DNA of 64,000 nt from Natronomonas halophila (GCF_013391085.1 NZ_CP058334.1:2604001-2668000), one strand, 5' to 3'. Shown: positions 44,685 through 53,723, counted from the stretch's first letter. The notes: generated by a model from the sequence alone, not told the origin. Numbers and translations: made by a program.

Positions 44685-45254
44685 ATGAGCAATCGAGACG
44701 TCGCGAACCCCGACAACCCGACTATCACGTTCGAGACCAGCCACGGCGAGATTACCATCGAACTCTTCGAGGACCGCTCGCCCCGAACCGTCGAGAACTT
44801 CCTCGGCCTCGCCCGCCACGACCCCGCCGCGGACGCCGACCCCGACGTCGAGACGAACACGTGGGAAGACCCCGAGAGCGGCGAGGTCCGCGGTGACTCG
44901 CTGTACGAGGGCGCGGAGTTCCACCGCGTCATCGAGGGCTTCATGATTCAGGGCGGGGACCCGACCGGCACCGGCCGTGGCGGCCCCGGCTACGAGTTCG
45001 ACGACGAGTTCCACCCCGACCTCAGCCACGACGGCCCCGGTATCCTCTCGATGGCCAACTCCGGGCCCGACACCAACGGCAGCCAGTTCTTCATCACGCT
45101 GGACGCCCAGCCGCATCTCGACAACAAACACTCCGTCTTCGGGCAGGTCATCGACGGCATGGACGTCGTCGAGGAGATCGGCTCGCTGCCGACCGGCCGC
45201 AACGACAAGCCCCGCGAGGAAGCCGTCATCGAGTCGGTCACCATCGACGAATAA
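44685..45254 (+). CDS. Cyclophilin-type peptidyl-prolyl isomerase
   Basis: 189 residues starting at 44685 (upstream ATG codons give no homology). Cyclophilin core motifs are present: FHRVIEGFMIQGGDPTGTG, with the active-site Arg in FHR, NTNGSQFFIT-like NGSQFFITL, and GQVIDGMDVV. Acidic surface typical of halophiles. It catalyses proline cis-trans isomerisation in the cytoplasm. Single gene, followed by a hairpin terminator. Confidence 0.94.
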   Translation: MSNRDVANPDNPTITFETSHGEITIELFEDRSPRTVENFLGLARHDPAADADPDVETNTWEDPESGEVRGDSLYEGAEFHRVIEGFMIQGGDPTGTGRGGPGYEFDDEFHPDLSHDGPGILSMANSGPDTNGSQFFITLDAQPHLDNKHSVFGQVIDGMDVVEEIGSLPTGRNDKPREEAVIESVTIDE

Positions 45255-45267
45255 CGGCGGGTATCGG

Positions 45268-45300
45268 CGCCGCAACCGGCGTCGTTCCGGCCTTCTTTTT
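45268..45300 (+). terminator. Hairpin plus T-run after cyclophilin
   Basis: A CGCCG-CAAC-CGGCG stem-loop (45268-45281) is followed within 15 bases by TTCTTTTT (45293-45300). It lies 14 bases after the cyclophilin stop. Confidence 0.45.
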
Positions 45301-45347
45301 GGGCTGACTGCGAAGGTTTACACCCTCCCAACCCCGACTAGCCGCCG

Positions 45348-46037
45348 ATGGCTCCGATATTCGGCTACGGCAGTCTGATTCTCCCGACTAGCCTTATCTC
45401 CCGGTTCGAGAACATCGATACGGCTATCGATGACGTCTATCGGGCGGACGCCGACAGTACCGTCAGGGACGACGCCATCGATCGGTGGGAGGAACGGAAG
45501 GACCGTATCACGTATCTTCCGGCCAAACTCTGGGGCTACCGCCGCTACTACTCGCTGGAGTCCGACCGCGGCGACATGATGCTGGAGGCGGTCCGGACCG
45601 GCGATGTCGACGACTGGATAAACGGCGTCCTGATTTTCGGCCTCTCCGACGAGGAGAAAATCCAGGTCAAAGGCACCGAATCCGCCTACGATTACGAGAC
45701 GATCGAGGACCCGCGACTGGAGTATTACGTCGATACCGACCGCATCGACGACGTCGACGTGACGTCCCTGTCGGAAATCGAAATCTTCGCGAAGAACATC
45801 GACCCCGAGGACCTGCGGGCCGAGAACCCCCGAAACCGGACGTATCACGAACGCATCTGTACGGGCATCATGATGATCGGCGAGATGTACGGCGCTGACG
45901 TGGCCGACGAGTTCTACGAGGATTTCTGCCGGAGCACCTACGAGGCGGCCTACGATGCCGACGACGCGACCACATTTAATACGGTTGCGGAGAACAACCG
46001 GATTCGAGGCGAATCCAGTTGGCCGGCCCGACCGTAA
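45348..46037 (+). CDS. Gamma-glutamylcyclotransferase-like (GGCT-fold) protein
   Basis: 229 residues. The start MAPIFGYGSLILPTSL is the substrate-loop signature (YGSL) of the GGCT/AIG2/ChaC fold. The middle has WGYRRYYSLESDRG and a Glu-rich part where the catalytic acid would be. Reaction unknown; GGCT-like proteins release 5-oxoproline or act on other gamma-glutamyl compounds. It overlaps the next gene by 19 bases, so the two are expected to act together. Confidence 0.65.
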   Translation: MAPIFGYGSLILPTSLISRFENIDTAIDDVYRADADSTVRDDAIDRWEERKDRITYLPAKLWGYRRYYSLESDRGDMMLEAVRTGDVDDWINGVLIFGLSDEEKIQVKGTESAYDYETIEDPRLEYYVDTDRIDDVDVTSLSEIEIFAKNIDPEDLRAENPRNRTYHERICTGIMMIGEMYGADVADEFYEDFCRSTYEAAYDADDATTFNTVAENNRIRGESSWPARP

Positions 46038-47260
46038 TCTCAAAAACCATCTCCGACTTCGAGTCCGACTGCTACGACGACACTGGCGACAAGTTCCGCT
46101 ACGCCGTCATCGTCCCGTCGTCGACGTTGGACCGACTCGAAACGACCGACGAACACGACTACGTCGAGTTGCGCCCCCACGGCACCGAAACCGAGGGGCA
46201 ACTGGCACAGATAGTCTCGTTCAGCGACGCACACGACCCCGACGAGTATTCGACCGACGGCATCCGCTGGGCCTGCATTCGGAGCCAACTCCAGCGGGAA
46301 ATCGGCATCGACCCGGACAGCGATGAGGGGGCGAAAATCGACATCCACGAACGCCGAACCGATTCGCTGGATGCCCTCCGCGTCCACCGTGTTTCCGCCT
46401 GGGAACAACTCGAACGCGACATCACGACCGAGGGGATGGCCGGCTATATCAACGCCGAGGATATGGCGAGTCTCGACTCGGTCGAACCGGGCGACGCCTG
46501 TGAGCTTATCAACCCGGAGACCGGCTCGCGGATTCAGGTCCCGCTGCAGACCTATCGCCACCAGAACTACGACCGCGATACGATTCGGCTGAACGGCATC
46601 ACGCGCAAACTACTCGAAATCGACTCCAAGGACGAAGGCGACAGCAACACGGTTCGGCTCCGCGTGCCGACCGACGACCCCGAGGAGTCACGTGGCCTCA
46701 CCAGCGCCGTCGCCGACTGGGTCGGCCGCCACTTCGTCGATTACAGTTACACCCAGCTTCGGGTGCTGCCCGGCTACGACCGCGATGAAGGCCGGAACGT
46801 TGTCCGGATGAACGAGGACGCCATGGAGGGCCTCGGTATCGAGGAGGACGACCGCGTCCTGATTCGGTGGAAGGGCCGCGTCCGGAACGTCCGGTGTCAG
46901 TCGGGGTGGGCCGAAGACCAGGAACTCGAACCCGACGAGGCCTCCGAGAGTTCCTACGGCGAAACGGAGTCGCTGTCGGTTCGCATTCCGAGCACCGAGC
47001 GCGACAACCTGCATATCAGCGTCGGCGACAGCGTGCAGGTCAGACGGGACATGAGTTATCAGGCCGGCAAGCAGGTGTCGCTGTCCGTGTTCGGCATTCT
47101 GGGAGTCATCGTCGGAACGAACCAGTTGATAAGCATGCTGTTCGATGAGGTCACGCTCGTGTACGTCCTCGCGTCGCTGCTCTCCGTGCTCGTCCTTTCT
47201 ATCGCCACCATCTGGCTGATTCTGAAGCCGGTCCGACAGAAGTGTCGCAGTCCGGCGTGA
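46019..47260 (+). CDS. Membrane-anchored multi-barrel protein (AbrB/Cdc48-N-like repeats)
   Basis: 413 residues with a TTG start at 46019; no ATG or GTG fits better. At least three units resemble swapped-hairpin/double-psi barrels, for example VIVPSSTLDRL, TIRLNGITRKLLEI and the clear VRMNEDAMEGLGIEEDD, which is like the VAT/Cdc48 N-domain. Two C-terminal helices (about 355-377 and 382-405) anchor it. It overlaps the GGCT-like gene. It may recruit proteins to the membrane as an adaptor; this is inference. Confidence 0.65.
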   Translation: MAGPTVISKTISDFESDCYDDTGDKFRYAVIVPSSTLDRLETTDEHDYVELRPHGTETEGQLAQIVSFSDAHDPDEYSTDGIRWACIRSQLQREIGIDPDSDEGAKIDIHERRTDSLDALRVHRVSAWEQLERDITTEGMAGYINAEDMASLDSVEPGDACELINPETGSRIQVPLQTYRHQNYDRDTIRLNGITRKLLEIDSKDEGDSNTVRLRVPTDDPEESRGLTSAVADWVGRHFVDYSYTQLRVLPGYDRDEGRNVVRMNEDAMEGLGIEEDDRVLIRWKGRVRNVRCQSGWAEDQELEPDEASESSYGETESLSVRIPSTERDNLHISVGDSVQVRRDMSYQAGKQVSLSVFGILGVIVGTNQLISMLFDEVTLVYVLASLLSVLVLSIATIWLILKPVRQKCRSPA

Positions 47261-47261
47261 C

Positions 47262-47825
47262 CTACTCGCCGCGAAGCGCGTACTGCAGAATCCCCAGCGC
47301 CGAGCGGCCGTCCCGCAGGTCGTCGGCGAGCGCGCGCTCTTTTAAATCGGTGAAGGATGCCGTCTCGACCCGGATCGATTCGTTGTGGTCGAGGTCCTGT
47401 TCGGCCGTCGGGGTACAGCCGTGGGCGACGACGTAGTGGAAGACTGAATCGAAGAGGCCGTTCGTCGGTTCGTAGGTGGCGAGCGATTCGATGGCGGCGG
47501 CCTCGTAACCCGTCTCTTCGGCGAGTTCGCGCTTCGCGGCGGCGTCCATATCCACGTCCTCGGCTTCGAGGCCGCCCGCGGGGAGGCCGTAGTTCACACG
47601 GTCTACGGCCTGCCGCCACTCCTCGATGACGACCACGTCGCCGTCTTCGGTGAAGGGGAGCACCACCACTGATGGCGGTTCGCTGACGTAGTGAAAGTCG
47701 GTCTCGGTGCCGTCCGGTAGGCGGACCTCGTCGCGGACCACGTCGAACCCCGGGCAGGTGTAGTCGGTTTCCGAAGCGAGCGTTTCCCACGCGAGGGACG
47801 CCTCCGCATCGTCGCTGTCGTCCAT
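47262..47825 (-). CDS. NUDIX hydrolase (ADP-ribose pyrophosphatase-like)
   Basis: 187 residues from the ATG at 47825. The NUDIX box is PAGGLEAEDVDMDAAAKREL followed by AEETGY, with the spacing between the first Gly and the RE-L-x-EE core lengthened compared with the consensus. The upstream segment VVIEEWRQAVDRVNYGLPAGG matches ADP-ribose pyrophosphatases. It probably hydrolyses ADP-ribose or a sugar nucleotide. It converges on the barrel protein with no spacing. Confidence 0.9.
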   Translation of the reverse strand: MDDSDDAEASLAWETLASETDYTCPGFDVVRDEVRLPDGTETDFHYVSEPPSVVVLPFTEDGDVVVIEEWRQAVDRVNYGLPAGGLEAEDVDMDAAAKRELAEETGYEAAAIESLATYEPTNGLFDSVFHYVVAHGCTPTAEQDLDHNESIRVETASFTDLKERALADDLRDGRSALGILQYALRGE

Positions 47826-47896
47826 ACCGGCCGTCGGTCGCGGGCCCTCAAAAATACCGCCCGTCCGCCAGTGTCCCGGCCGCCCCAACCGGCGGC

Positions 47897-48247
47897 CTAC
47901 CGCCGGTCGGGCGTTTCCTCGACGCCCTCGAAGTAGAGGTGGTAGTGGTTCGCGCAAGCCGGGTTGAAATCCGTGCCGCAGTCGGGGCAGGCGTCGACGC
48001 CCATGTACTCCTGTGTGGCGAGTTCGGTCCCGCAGGCACCACAGAGGACGGCGGGGTCGGCCCGGCGTTCGAGCGGCCATTTCTCGATATCGTGGTCGGC
48101 CGTCTCCTCGTGACACCGGAAACAGGGGTAATAGGTCTCACAGCAGGCGAACTTGATGGCGACGACGTCGCGGTCGGTTCCGTAGTGGGCACAGCGCGTC
48201 TCCGAATCGACGTCGACGCCGCGGACCTCGTGGCCGTGTACCTGCAC
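47897..48247 (-). CDS. CHY zinc-finger protein
   Basis: 116 residues. The CHY-type zinc-binding pattern is visible: RCAHYGTDRD, ACCETYYPCFRCHEE, then CGACG, and CPDCG near the C-terminus, giving about three zinc sites. CHY proteins are small cytoplasmic zinc proteins; in yeast Hot13 acts in mitochondrial import. Role in archaea unknown. It is 71 bases upstream of the NUDIX gene on the same strand. Confidence 0.9.
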   Translation of the reverse strand: MQVHGHEVRGVDVDSETRCAHYGTDRDVVAIKFACCETYYPCFRCHEETADHDIEKWPLERRADPAVLCGACGTELATQEYMGVDACPDCGTDFNPACANHYHLYFEGVEETPDRR

Positions 48248-48356
48248 GGGCCGAATTGCGGTACACAGCCGCTTATAAGATTCGCCCCGTTGCCGGCCAT
48301 ACCCGATTAATTAGGCATCAGGGTAAGGGGTGAGAAAGACGATACCCCCAACATCA

Positions 48357-48815
48357 ATGGGTGACGAACGGCAGTCGGTTCTCGTCGTCGACGACGACAC
48401 CGCCGTCGCGGACGCGTATCGGCTTCTACTCGAAGAGGACGGCGATTACGAGGTATCGGTCGCAAACGGGGGTCCCGAGGCAATGGAGGTGGTCGACGAG
48501 ACGTTCGACGTGATACTGCTGGACCGCAAAATGCCGGAGATGCCCGGCGACGAGGTGTTACGCCGCGTTCGGGAGCGGGGCTATGAGTGTGCCGTCGCGT
48601 TCGTGACGGCCGCGGAACCGTTCGACGGCGACGAACGGCTCCCCTTCGACGCGTACCTGACCAAACCCGTCGACAAGACGACCCTGCGAGCGGCGGTCGA
48701 CCAACTCACGTCGATCGAGAAAACTGGCTGTGGGGACCCGGCAAAGAGCCGGCCGAACGTCCCGCGGGGCAGCAACGTCGTCCGGAGCGAAAGCGGGTGG
48801 GAGTACGTTTCCTGA
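48357..48815 (+). CDS. Single-domain response regulator (HalX-like receiver)
   Basis: 152 residues. The receiver domain has acidic pocket DDD at 12-14, phosphoacceptor Asp56 in VILLDRKMPEMPGDE, and Lys in YLTKPVDK. The receiver resembles those of HalX proteins, but the usual C-terminal HalX coiled coil is missing, being replaced by a short basic tail. No histidine kinase is adjacent, so it is an orphan regulator. Confidence 0.87.
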   Translation: MGDERQSVLVVDDDTAVADAYRLLLEEDGDYEVSVANGGPEAMEVVDETFDVILLDRKMPEMPGDEVLRRVRERGYECAVAFVTAAEPFDGDERLPFDAYLTKPVDKTTLRAAVDQLTSIEKTGCGDPAKSRPNVPRGSNVVRSESGWEYVS

Positions 48816-48963
48816 CCGCTTGCCCCGGATGAACCGCCGAAACGGTTTTTAGCCGCCCGGATGCCGATTGTTCTGGGTGCGAGATGGTCCGTGAATATCC
48901 ACGGATTCGGCACCCTCCCCACCCCCGCGGCTTTGCGTTATCACGCTCGTCGACAGCGACCCG

Positions 48964-49692
48964 TCACAGTTCGATTTGCTCTAATGTCAACTCCAGGTCC
49001 GCGACGTGGTCGTTGTAGGCCTCGACGAAGCCCCGAAACTGCGGGGCGTACTCGCGGATATCGTTCGCCGACGGCGGGCCGTACTGCGAGACCAGATAGA
49101 CGCCGCTGGAGCCGCCGACGCGGAGATACGACGCCCCGTCGAGGTCCCACTTGAGTTCCCAGCGCGTTGAACCGACTCGCTCTGAATAGGTGCCGTAGTC
49201 GGTCCCCTCGTAGCGCTGCAGTTCGCCGGCCATCGTCTGACAGCACTCCTCGATGCGGCCGACGATGCGGTCACGCTCGTCGACGATGGTATCGGTCGAT
49301 TCGACCGGCGGAAACCCGTCGTCGACGCCGTCGAGCATCCCTTCGAGGGAATCCACGTAGTCGTTGTACGTCTCGACGAACGCCTCGTAATCCGCCAGCG
49401 CCTTCGCCAGCGGTTCGGGTTCGGCAGGCTGGTGGGTCGAGACGACGTAGGTTTCGCCCCCGCCTCGCGGCTTGTATCGGAGATACTCCAGGTCGCCGGC
49501 TTCGTATTTGACTGTCCACTCACCCTGCTTGGTCGAGAAGGACCGCTGGCCGTAATCGCCGCCCTGCAGTCGCGCGAGGTTGTAGGCCACGCGTCCGGCG
49601 TGGTCGCGTACCGCCGCGAGCACGTCGTCCCGTCTGGCCGCGATAGAATCCACATCGGAGATATCGACATCGAGGTCGCTCAGCGGAGCCAT
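48964..49692 (-). CDS. Internally duplicated haloarchaeal protein, unknown function
   Basis: 242 residues made of two similar units of about 110 residues (about 20-120 and 136-236). Shared landmarks are RDDVLAAV / RDRIVGRI, GGDYGQRSF / GTDYGTYSE, EYLRYK / SYLRVG, and FVETYNDYV / FVEAYNDHV. Each unit seems to have helix, beta sheet, helix. No signal or membrane segment. The repeat indicates an internal duplication and possibly a pseudo-dimer. It lies downstream of the tRNA-Pro gene on the same strand. Confidence 0.75.
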   Translation of the reverse strand: MAPLSDLDVDISDVDSIAARRDDVLAAVRDHAGRVAYNLARLQGGDYGQRSFSTKQGEWTVKYEAGDLEYLRYKPRGGGETYVVSTHQPAEPEPLAKALADYEAFVETYNDYVDSLEGMLDGVDDGFPPVESTDTIVDERDRIVGRIEECCQTMAGELQRYEGTDYGTYSERVGSTRWELKWDLDGASYLRVGGSSGVYLVSQYGPPSANDIREYAPQFRGFVEAYNDHVADLELTLEQIEL

Positions 49693-49779
49693 ACCGTCTC
49701 AAACACCGCAGCAGGGATAACGCGTGTGGCTTCCGATGTGGCCCGAGACGTGACTGGAAAAGGCGGAATGCGGGAAAAG

Positions 49780-49852
49780 TGGGCCGGCACGAATTTGAAT
49801 CGTGGTTACGGCCACCCGAAGGCCGAAGGATACCAAGCTACCCCACCGGCCC
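49780..49852 (-). tRNA. tRNA-Pro(CGG)
   Basis: Read on the minus strand from 49852: acceptor GGGCCGG pairs with CCGGCCC, anticodon stem CGGCC/GGCCG with loop TTCGGGT (anticodon CGG at 49818-49816), T arm CACGA-TTCAAAT-TCGTG and discriminator A at 49780. No intron and no encoded CCA. A CCTTAAACT box upstream (near 49880) is a plausible promoter element. TTTT follows the 3' end. Confidence 0.94.
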
Positions 49853-49903
49853 GCATCTGGAACGATGCCGTCGGCGAGTTTAAGGGTTATGATACGGGGT
49901 GCT

Positions 49904-50653
49904 TCAGGCCGAAACCGACGTCGTCTCCGCCGTAGCGTCCGATGCATCCTCGTCCCGAAGTTGGAGGTACGCGTCCGCGAGGATGCCGTAGGCGAGCACC
50001 GAGAGGACGCCGGTGAGGACGATACTGGCGACCTGTCCGGCGACGGGGTTGACGACCGAAAGCAGGGAACCGACCCCGCTCAGGGCGCTCGTCCCAACCG
50101 CGATGACGAGGATGAGTGCGAACAGCCGCCAGCGACTGCCGCTCGCCAATGCCCAACTCCGGCGTAGCGACGCGATGGCTCGTTCGTCCTCGACACCGAT
50201 GGCGAAGACGACGAACGAGAAGCTCACGGCGAGGAAGATGCCGGGCACTACGAGCAGGATGAAGCCGATGGAAACGGCTATCGACACGACGATGTTGGCG
50301 CCGATAGCTGAGAGCGCGGCGCGGCCCATACGACGGGTAAACACCGCCTGCGGCAGCGACGACAGCGAATCGGGGTCACGGGTCAACGCCCGTGTTGCGG
50401 CGATGTAGAGAACCATCCCGAACAGCAATCCGACTACGGCCAGCACGCCCGCCACGGCCGCCGGAATCGGGAGCGCGAACGCGAACTGCTCGGTCTGCTG
50501 GGCCTCCGGCGGGAGGGCCTCGCGGAAGACCGTGTTCACCGACGCGAGAAACACGAGTTGGTATGCGATCGTCAGCGCCATCAGGACGCCACCGGTGTAC
50601 GTCAGGCCGCGCTGGATTCCATCACCAAGCGCATCGCCTATCTGGAGGGACAT
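49904..50653 (-). CDS. Integral membrane protein, DUF7847-like
   Basis: 249 residues, about six helices. The pattern of long hydrophobic helices with Phe/Leu-rich IGFILLVVPGIFLAVSF and a cytoplasmic SLRRSWALASGSRW is typical of glycerophosphodiesterase-membrane-domain-like proteins of haloarchaea. Possible role in membrane or cell-envelope homeostasis. Transcribed towards the tRNA-Pro gene. Confidence 0.8.
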   Translation of the reverse strand: MSLQIGDALGDGIQRGLTYTGGVLMALTIAYQLVFLASVNTVFREALPPEAQQTEQFAFALPIPAAVAGVLAVVGLLFGMVLYIAATRALTRDPDSLSSLPQAVFTRRMGRAALSAIGANIVVSIAVSIGFILLVVPGIFLAVSFSFVVFAIGVEDERAIASLRRSWALASGSRWRLFALILVIAVGTSALSGVGSLLSVVNPVAGQVASIVLTGVLSVLAYGILADAYLQLRDEDASDATAETTSVSA

Positions 50654-50729
50654 AGCCCAAAATGACCGGGTTTCTACTTAAAACACGGCTACGGACGACG
50701 CCACACCGGCACTATATACAGCGTCCAGG

Positions 50730-51323
50730 TCAGTATCGGCTGAATCCGTCGGTATCGAGATAGTTGTGGGCGACGGTAATTGTGTGGTCGGCGTGGAGGG
50801 CGTGTGGGCCGATAGAAACCCGTTCGTCGGCGCTGGCGGCGAGCAGGTCGGCCTCGGAGTCGGTGAAGTCGTGGTGGTCCGAGAGGACGAAGACGGGGTT
50901 CTCGGGCGGTGCTACGTCGACGACGGGGTCGCCCCCCTCGTGAAGTTCGACGAGCGTTCCCTCCTCGACGGCTGATTCGACCGTCGAAGCGAAATCGCCC
51001 TTGCCGATGTAGACACCGGGCGAGGGATTGGCTTCCATCGCGCCGATGGCCTCCTCGCGTGCTTCCAGTGCGCCGCGAATCAGCGCCCCCGTCGAGCGCT
51101 CGTCGGGATTCAGGCGTCGGAGTTCTGCGCCCTCGAAACGGACGACGTACTCGTCGCCCAAGACGAGGTGGACGCGAACGTCCTCCCGGAGGTCATGCGA
51201 GAGGAAGAAGGCGCTGTTGACACACCGGCAGAGGACGTCGAGGCGGCCGGCACCGGGCAGGTCGTCCAGTGAGAAGTCGGCGGTCGTCGGCGCGTCGTGG
51301 CCGACGACGATGAACTGTCGCAT
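50730..51323 (-). CDS. trmY: tRNA (pseudouridine54-N1)-methyltransferase TrmY
   Basis: 197 residues of the SPOUT methyltransferase class. SAM-binding knot segments are NPVFVLSDHHDFT and the C-terminal RVSIGPHALHADHTITVAHNYLD. It makes N1-methylpseudouridine at position 54 of archaeal tRNA, replacing bacterial m5U54. Start MRQFIVVGHDAPTT is the typical family start. Divergent from the STT3-like gene. Confidence 0.93.
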   Translation of the reverse strand: MRQFIVVGHDAPTTADFSLDDLPGAGRLDVLCRCVNSAFFLSHDLREDVRVHLVLGDEYVVRFEGAELRRLNPDERSTGALIRGALEAREEAIGAMEANPSPGVYIGKGDFASTVESAVEEGTLVELHEGGDPVVDVAPPENPVFVLSDHHDFTDSEADLLAASADERVSIGPHALHADHTITVAHNYLDTDGFSRY

Positions 51324-51374
51324 ATCGGCCCTCGGAGCGCGGGGCCTATAGCCGCCTCGCTTCGGCGAATGGGT

Positions 51375-51382
51375 GATTTTAT
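51375..51382 (+). promoter_or_regulatory. TATA box of the STT3-like gene
   Basis: GATTTTAT is centred about 30 bases before the ATG at 51408 and so favours that codon as a leaderless start over the ATG at 51369, which would lie upstream of the box. Confidence 0.45.
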
Positions 51383-51407
51383 CGCCCCCGGGCAGTCACG
51401 AGTGGGT

Positions 51408-53720
51408 ATGGACGCCGCCGCGGTGCGTACTGTCCTCGACGAGAACCCGGCCCTCGAATCGGCCCTCTCGGACGTTCGAGACGTCGACCGCGAACGGGAG
51501 ACGTGGACGTTCGATGACGTGCCGATTGATTCGGGTGTCTTCGGCGAACTCGTCAACGAGGGACTGGTCGAATCGGTCGGCGACGAGTATCGCGTTGCGG
51601 ATTCCGAGGCCGTCGACCGGGCGCTCGCTGGTGAGGTTAAAGTCGAAGACTCCGGTTTCGACGCGAGCGGGTCGCTGTCGCTACCTGATATTGACCGGAC
51701 GGCCGCCGCGGTACTCGCTGGCTTGCTCGCTTTGGTGGCAGCTTTCCGAGCGAGTACGTATCCAGCGGTTTTTCGTGACCGAGTCGTCTTTCCCTCAAAT
51801 GACCCCTACGCGTACGTTTACTACGTCGAAGAGGGACTCCGGAACGGCTGGAGTTTCTCGAATCTTCCTGTGGGGCAGGGAACTGGTGAACCTCTGACGA
51901 CGGTTCAGATGCTCGTCGGCGCCGAATTAGTCGGCGGCCTTGGGAACCATACCGCGTTCCTCGCGTGGTTGCCGGTTCTGGTCGCGGTTGCGACCGGCCT
52001 TGTCGTCTATCTATTCGCCTGCGAAGTGACCGAGGACCGCCACGTGGCACTGGCGAGTGTATTTGTCTTGGCGGTCCTGCCGGTACACGTTCTGCGGTCG
52101 TCGCTCGGGTTCGTCGACCACCACGCCTTCGACTACTTCTGGCTCGCTATTGTTGCGTGGGGAACCGTCGCGACGTTCGACCTCGATTCGCTGGCCGCCG
52201 ACTGGCGGACAACGCGCGCAGTCGCGATTCTCGCCGTCGGTGTCGCGGGAAGCGTCCTCGCGTGGTGGGCCGCGACGCTGCTGTTGTTCCCGATCGCCAT
52301 CGCCGTCGTCTGTGGGGCCGCCATCGCCGTCCGCGACGATGACTCGTTCCTTGCGCCCGGTCTCGCCACCGCCGCAGGCGTGGGACTCGGTTCCGCCGTC
52401 GTCCTGCTAACACACGTCGCGTGGGGATGGCACGAGTGGTTCATCGCCGGCGTCCCCGTCGTTCTGACGCTCGGTATCATTGGCGTCGTCGGCGCAACCT
52501 ACGGCTGGCGCACCATAGGATTGCCCGCGTGGGCCTTCCCGACGACGGGTATCGTCGGCGTTGCCGGCGTTTCGGCGGGTGTGTATTTCTTCGCCCCCAC
52601 CGAGTGGGCAGCCATCTCTCGGCAGGTCTCTCGACTGTTCGCCGACCGCGACATCGTCGAGATGCAGTCGGTCTTCGGCACCGAAACGATGGGCTGGCTC
52701 TTCTCGTTCGGCTTGTTACTCTTCGTCGTCATTCCTGCCATGGGGTGGGGCGTCTACCGCGCCTATCGCGGCGACCGCTCGTGGCTCGTGGCCAGCAGTT
52801 ACGCGTGGTTTATGCTCGTTTTGGCGACGCTGCAGGCTCGGTATGCTGGCGAACTCGCGCCGTTTACGGCGCTGTTCGGTGGACTGGCTATCGTTACACT
52901 CGCCGAGCGCGTCGATGCGGCGAGGGTGCCAGTGCCGCTCGGTGGCGAGCATCGGTCAGTGACACTCCCCGATAGGGATGTCACCATCAGGCTGGTTGGT
53001 GTTGTCCTCCTCGTTTGCGGTCTGTCTGGGGTACTGGCCCCAATCGGCGCGTACAACCTCACGATCCCGGAAGAGCAGTACGAAACGGCCTCGTTTATCG
53101 ATACGCACGCCGCCGAGGCCGGCCACGAGTACCCCGACAACTACGTCTTCAGTCCGTGGTCGTGGAGTCGGATGTATAATTACCACGTCAACGGAGAATC
53201 CCGGGGATACGGCTTTGCGAACGCTTATTACCGGGATTTCACGTTCGCGACCGATCCGGGTTCGGCTTACGATAGGTATATCGCTGGCGGTCGGGCACAA
53301 AACGCCTACCTCGTCACGGAATCGGTCCCGGGTAACCCGAAAATATTGGATGAGATGCTGCAATCCCGCCTCCACGACCGCTACGGGAGCGCGGGTAACG
53401 GCACCGATGGCCTCGCCCATTACCGTGCGCTCTACGCCAGCCCGAGCGGCGATTACAAGGCGTTCCGCGTGGTGCCGGGCGCGACGATTCGCGGCGAAGC
53501 TGACCCCACTACGGCGGTGACTGTCGAAACACAGGTCGACATCGAGGGCGCTTCTTTCACCTATCAGCGTGAGGTGACTGCCAGCGAGAACAGTACCTAC
53601 GCCGTGACTGTTCCTTACCCTGGTGAATACAACATCGGCGGTGGTAACGCTACGTCGGTGACCGTCAGCGAGAACGCGGTACAGAACGGCGAAAACGTGC
53701 AGGCCGAACGGGCGGACTGA
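51408..53720 (+). CDS. STT3/AglB-like membrane protein lacking the WWDYG motif
   Basis: 770 residues from the ATG at 51408. A cytosolic front (about 1-75) resembles a winged helix. About 11-13 helices follow, with the STT3 features NDPYAYVYYV (first catalytic acid) and GFVDHHAFDYFW (DHH motif). After the membrane part, a domain begins YVFSPWSWSRMYNY where AglB has the acceptor-recognition motif WWDYG. It is therefore an oligosaccharyltransferase-like paralogue with an altered acceptor site; it could transfer glycan to something other than an N-X-S/T sequon. It heads a glycosylation island. Confidence 0.82.
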   Translation: MDAAAVRTVLDENPALESALSDVRDVDRERETWTFDDVPIDSGVFGELVNEGLVESVGDEYRVADSEAVDRALAGEVKVEDSGFDASGSLSLPDIDRTAAAVLAGLLALVAAFRASTYPAVFRDRVVFPSNDPYAYVYYVEEGLRNGWSFSNLPVGQGTGEPLTTVQMLVGAELVGGLGNHTAFLAWLPVLVAVATGLVVYLFACEVTEDRHVALASVFVLAVLPVHVLRSSLGFVDHHAFDYFWLAIVAWGTVATFDLDSLAADWRTTRAVAILAVGVAGSVLAWWAATLLLFPIAIAVVCGAAIAVRDDDSFLAPGLATAAGVGLGSAVVLLTHVAWGWHEWFIAGVPVVLTLGIIGVVGATYGWRTIGLPAWAFPTTGIVGVAGVSAGVYFFAPTEWAAISRQVSRLFADRDIVEMQSVFGTETMGWLFSFGLLLFVVIPAMGWGVYRAYRGDRSWLVASSYAWFMLVLATLQARYAGELAPFTALFGGLAIVTLAERVDAARVPVPLGGEHRSVTLPDRDVTIRLVGVVLLVCGLSGVLAPIGAYNLTIPEEQYETASFIDTHAAEAGHEYPDNYVFSPWSWSRMYNYHVNGESRGYGFANAYYRDFTFATDPGSAYDRYIAGGRAQNAYLVTESVPGNPKILDEMLQSRLHDRYGSAGNGTDGLAHYRALYASPSGDYKAFRVVPGATIRGEADPTTAVTVETQVDIEGASFTYQREVTASENSTYAVTVPYPGEYNIGGGNATSVTVSENAVQNGENVQAERAD

Positions 53721-53723
53721 ATC

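Noticed and set aside
49432-49935. + strand frame crossing the tRNA-Pro gene
   Set aside because: It runs across a tRNA and antisense to two real genes, with no recognisable product.
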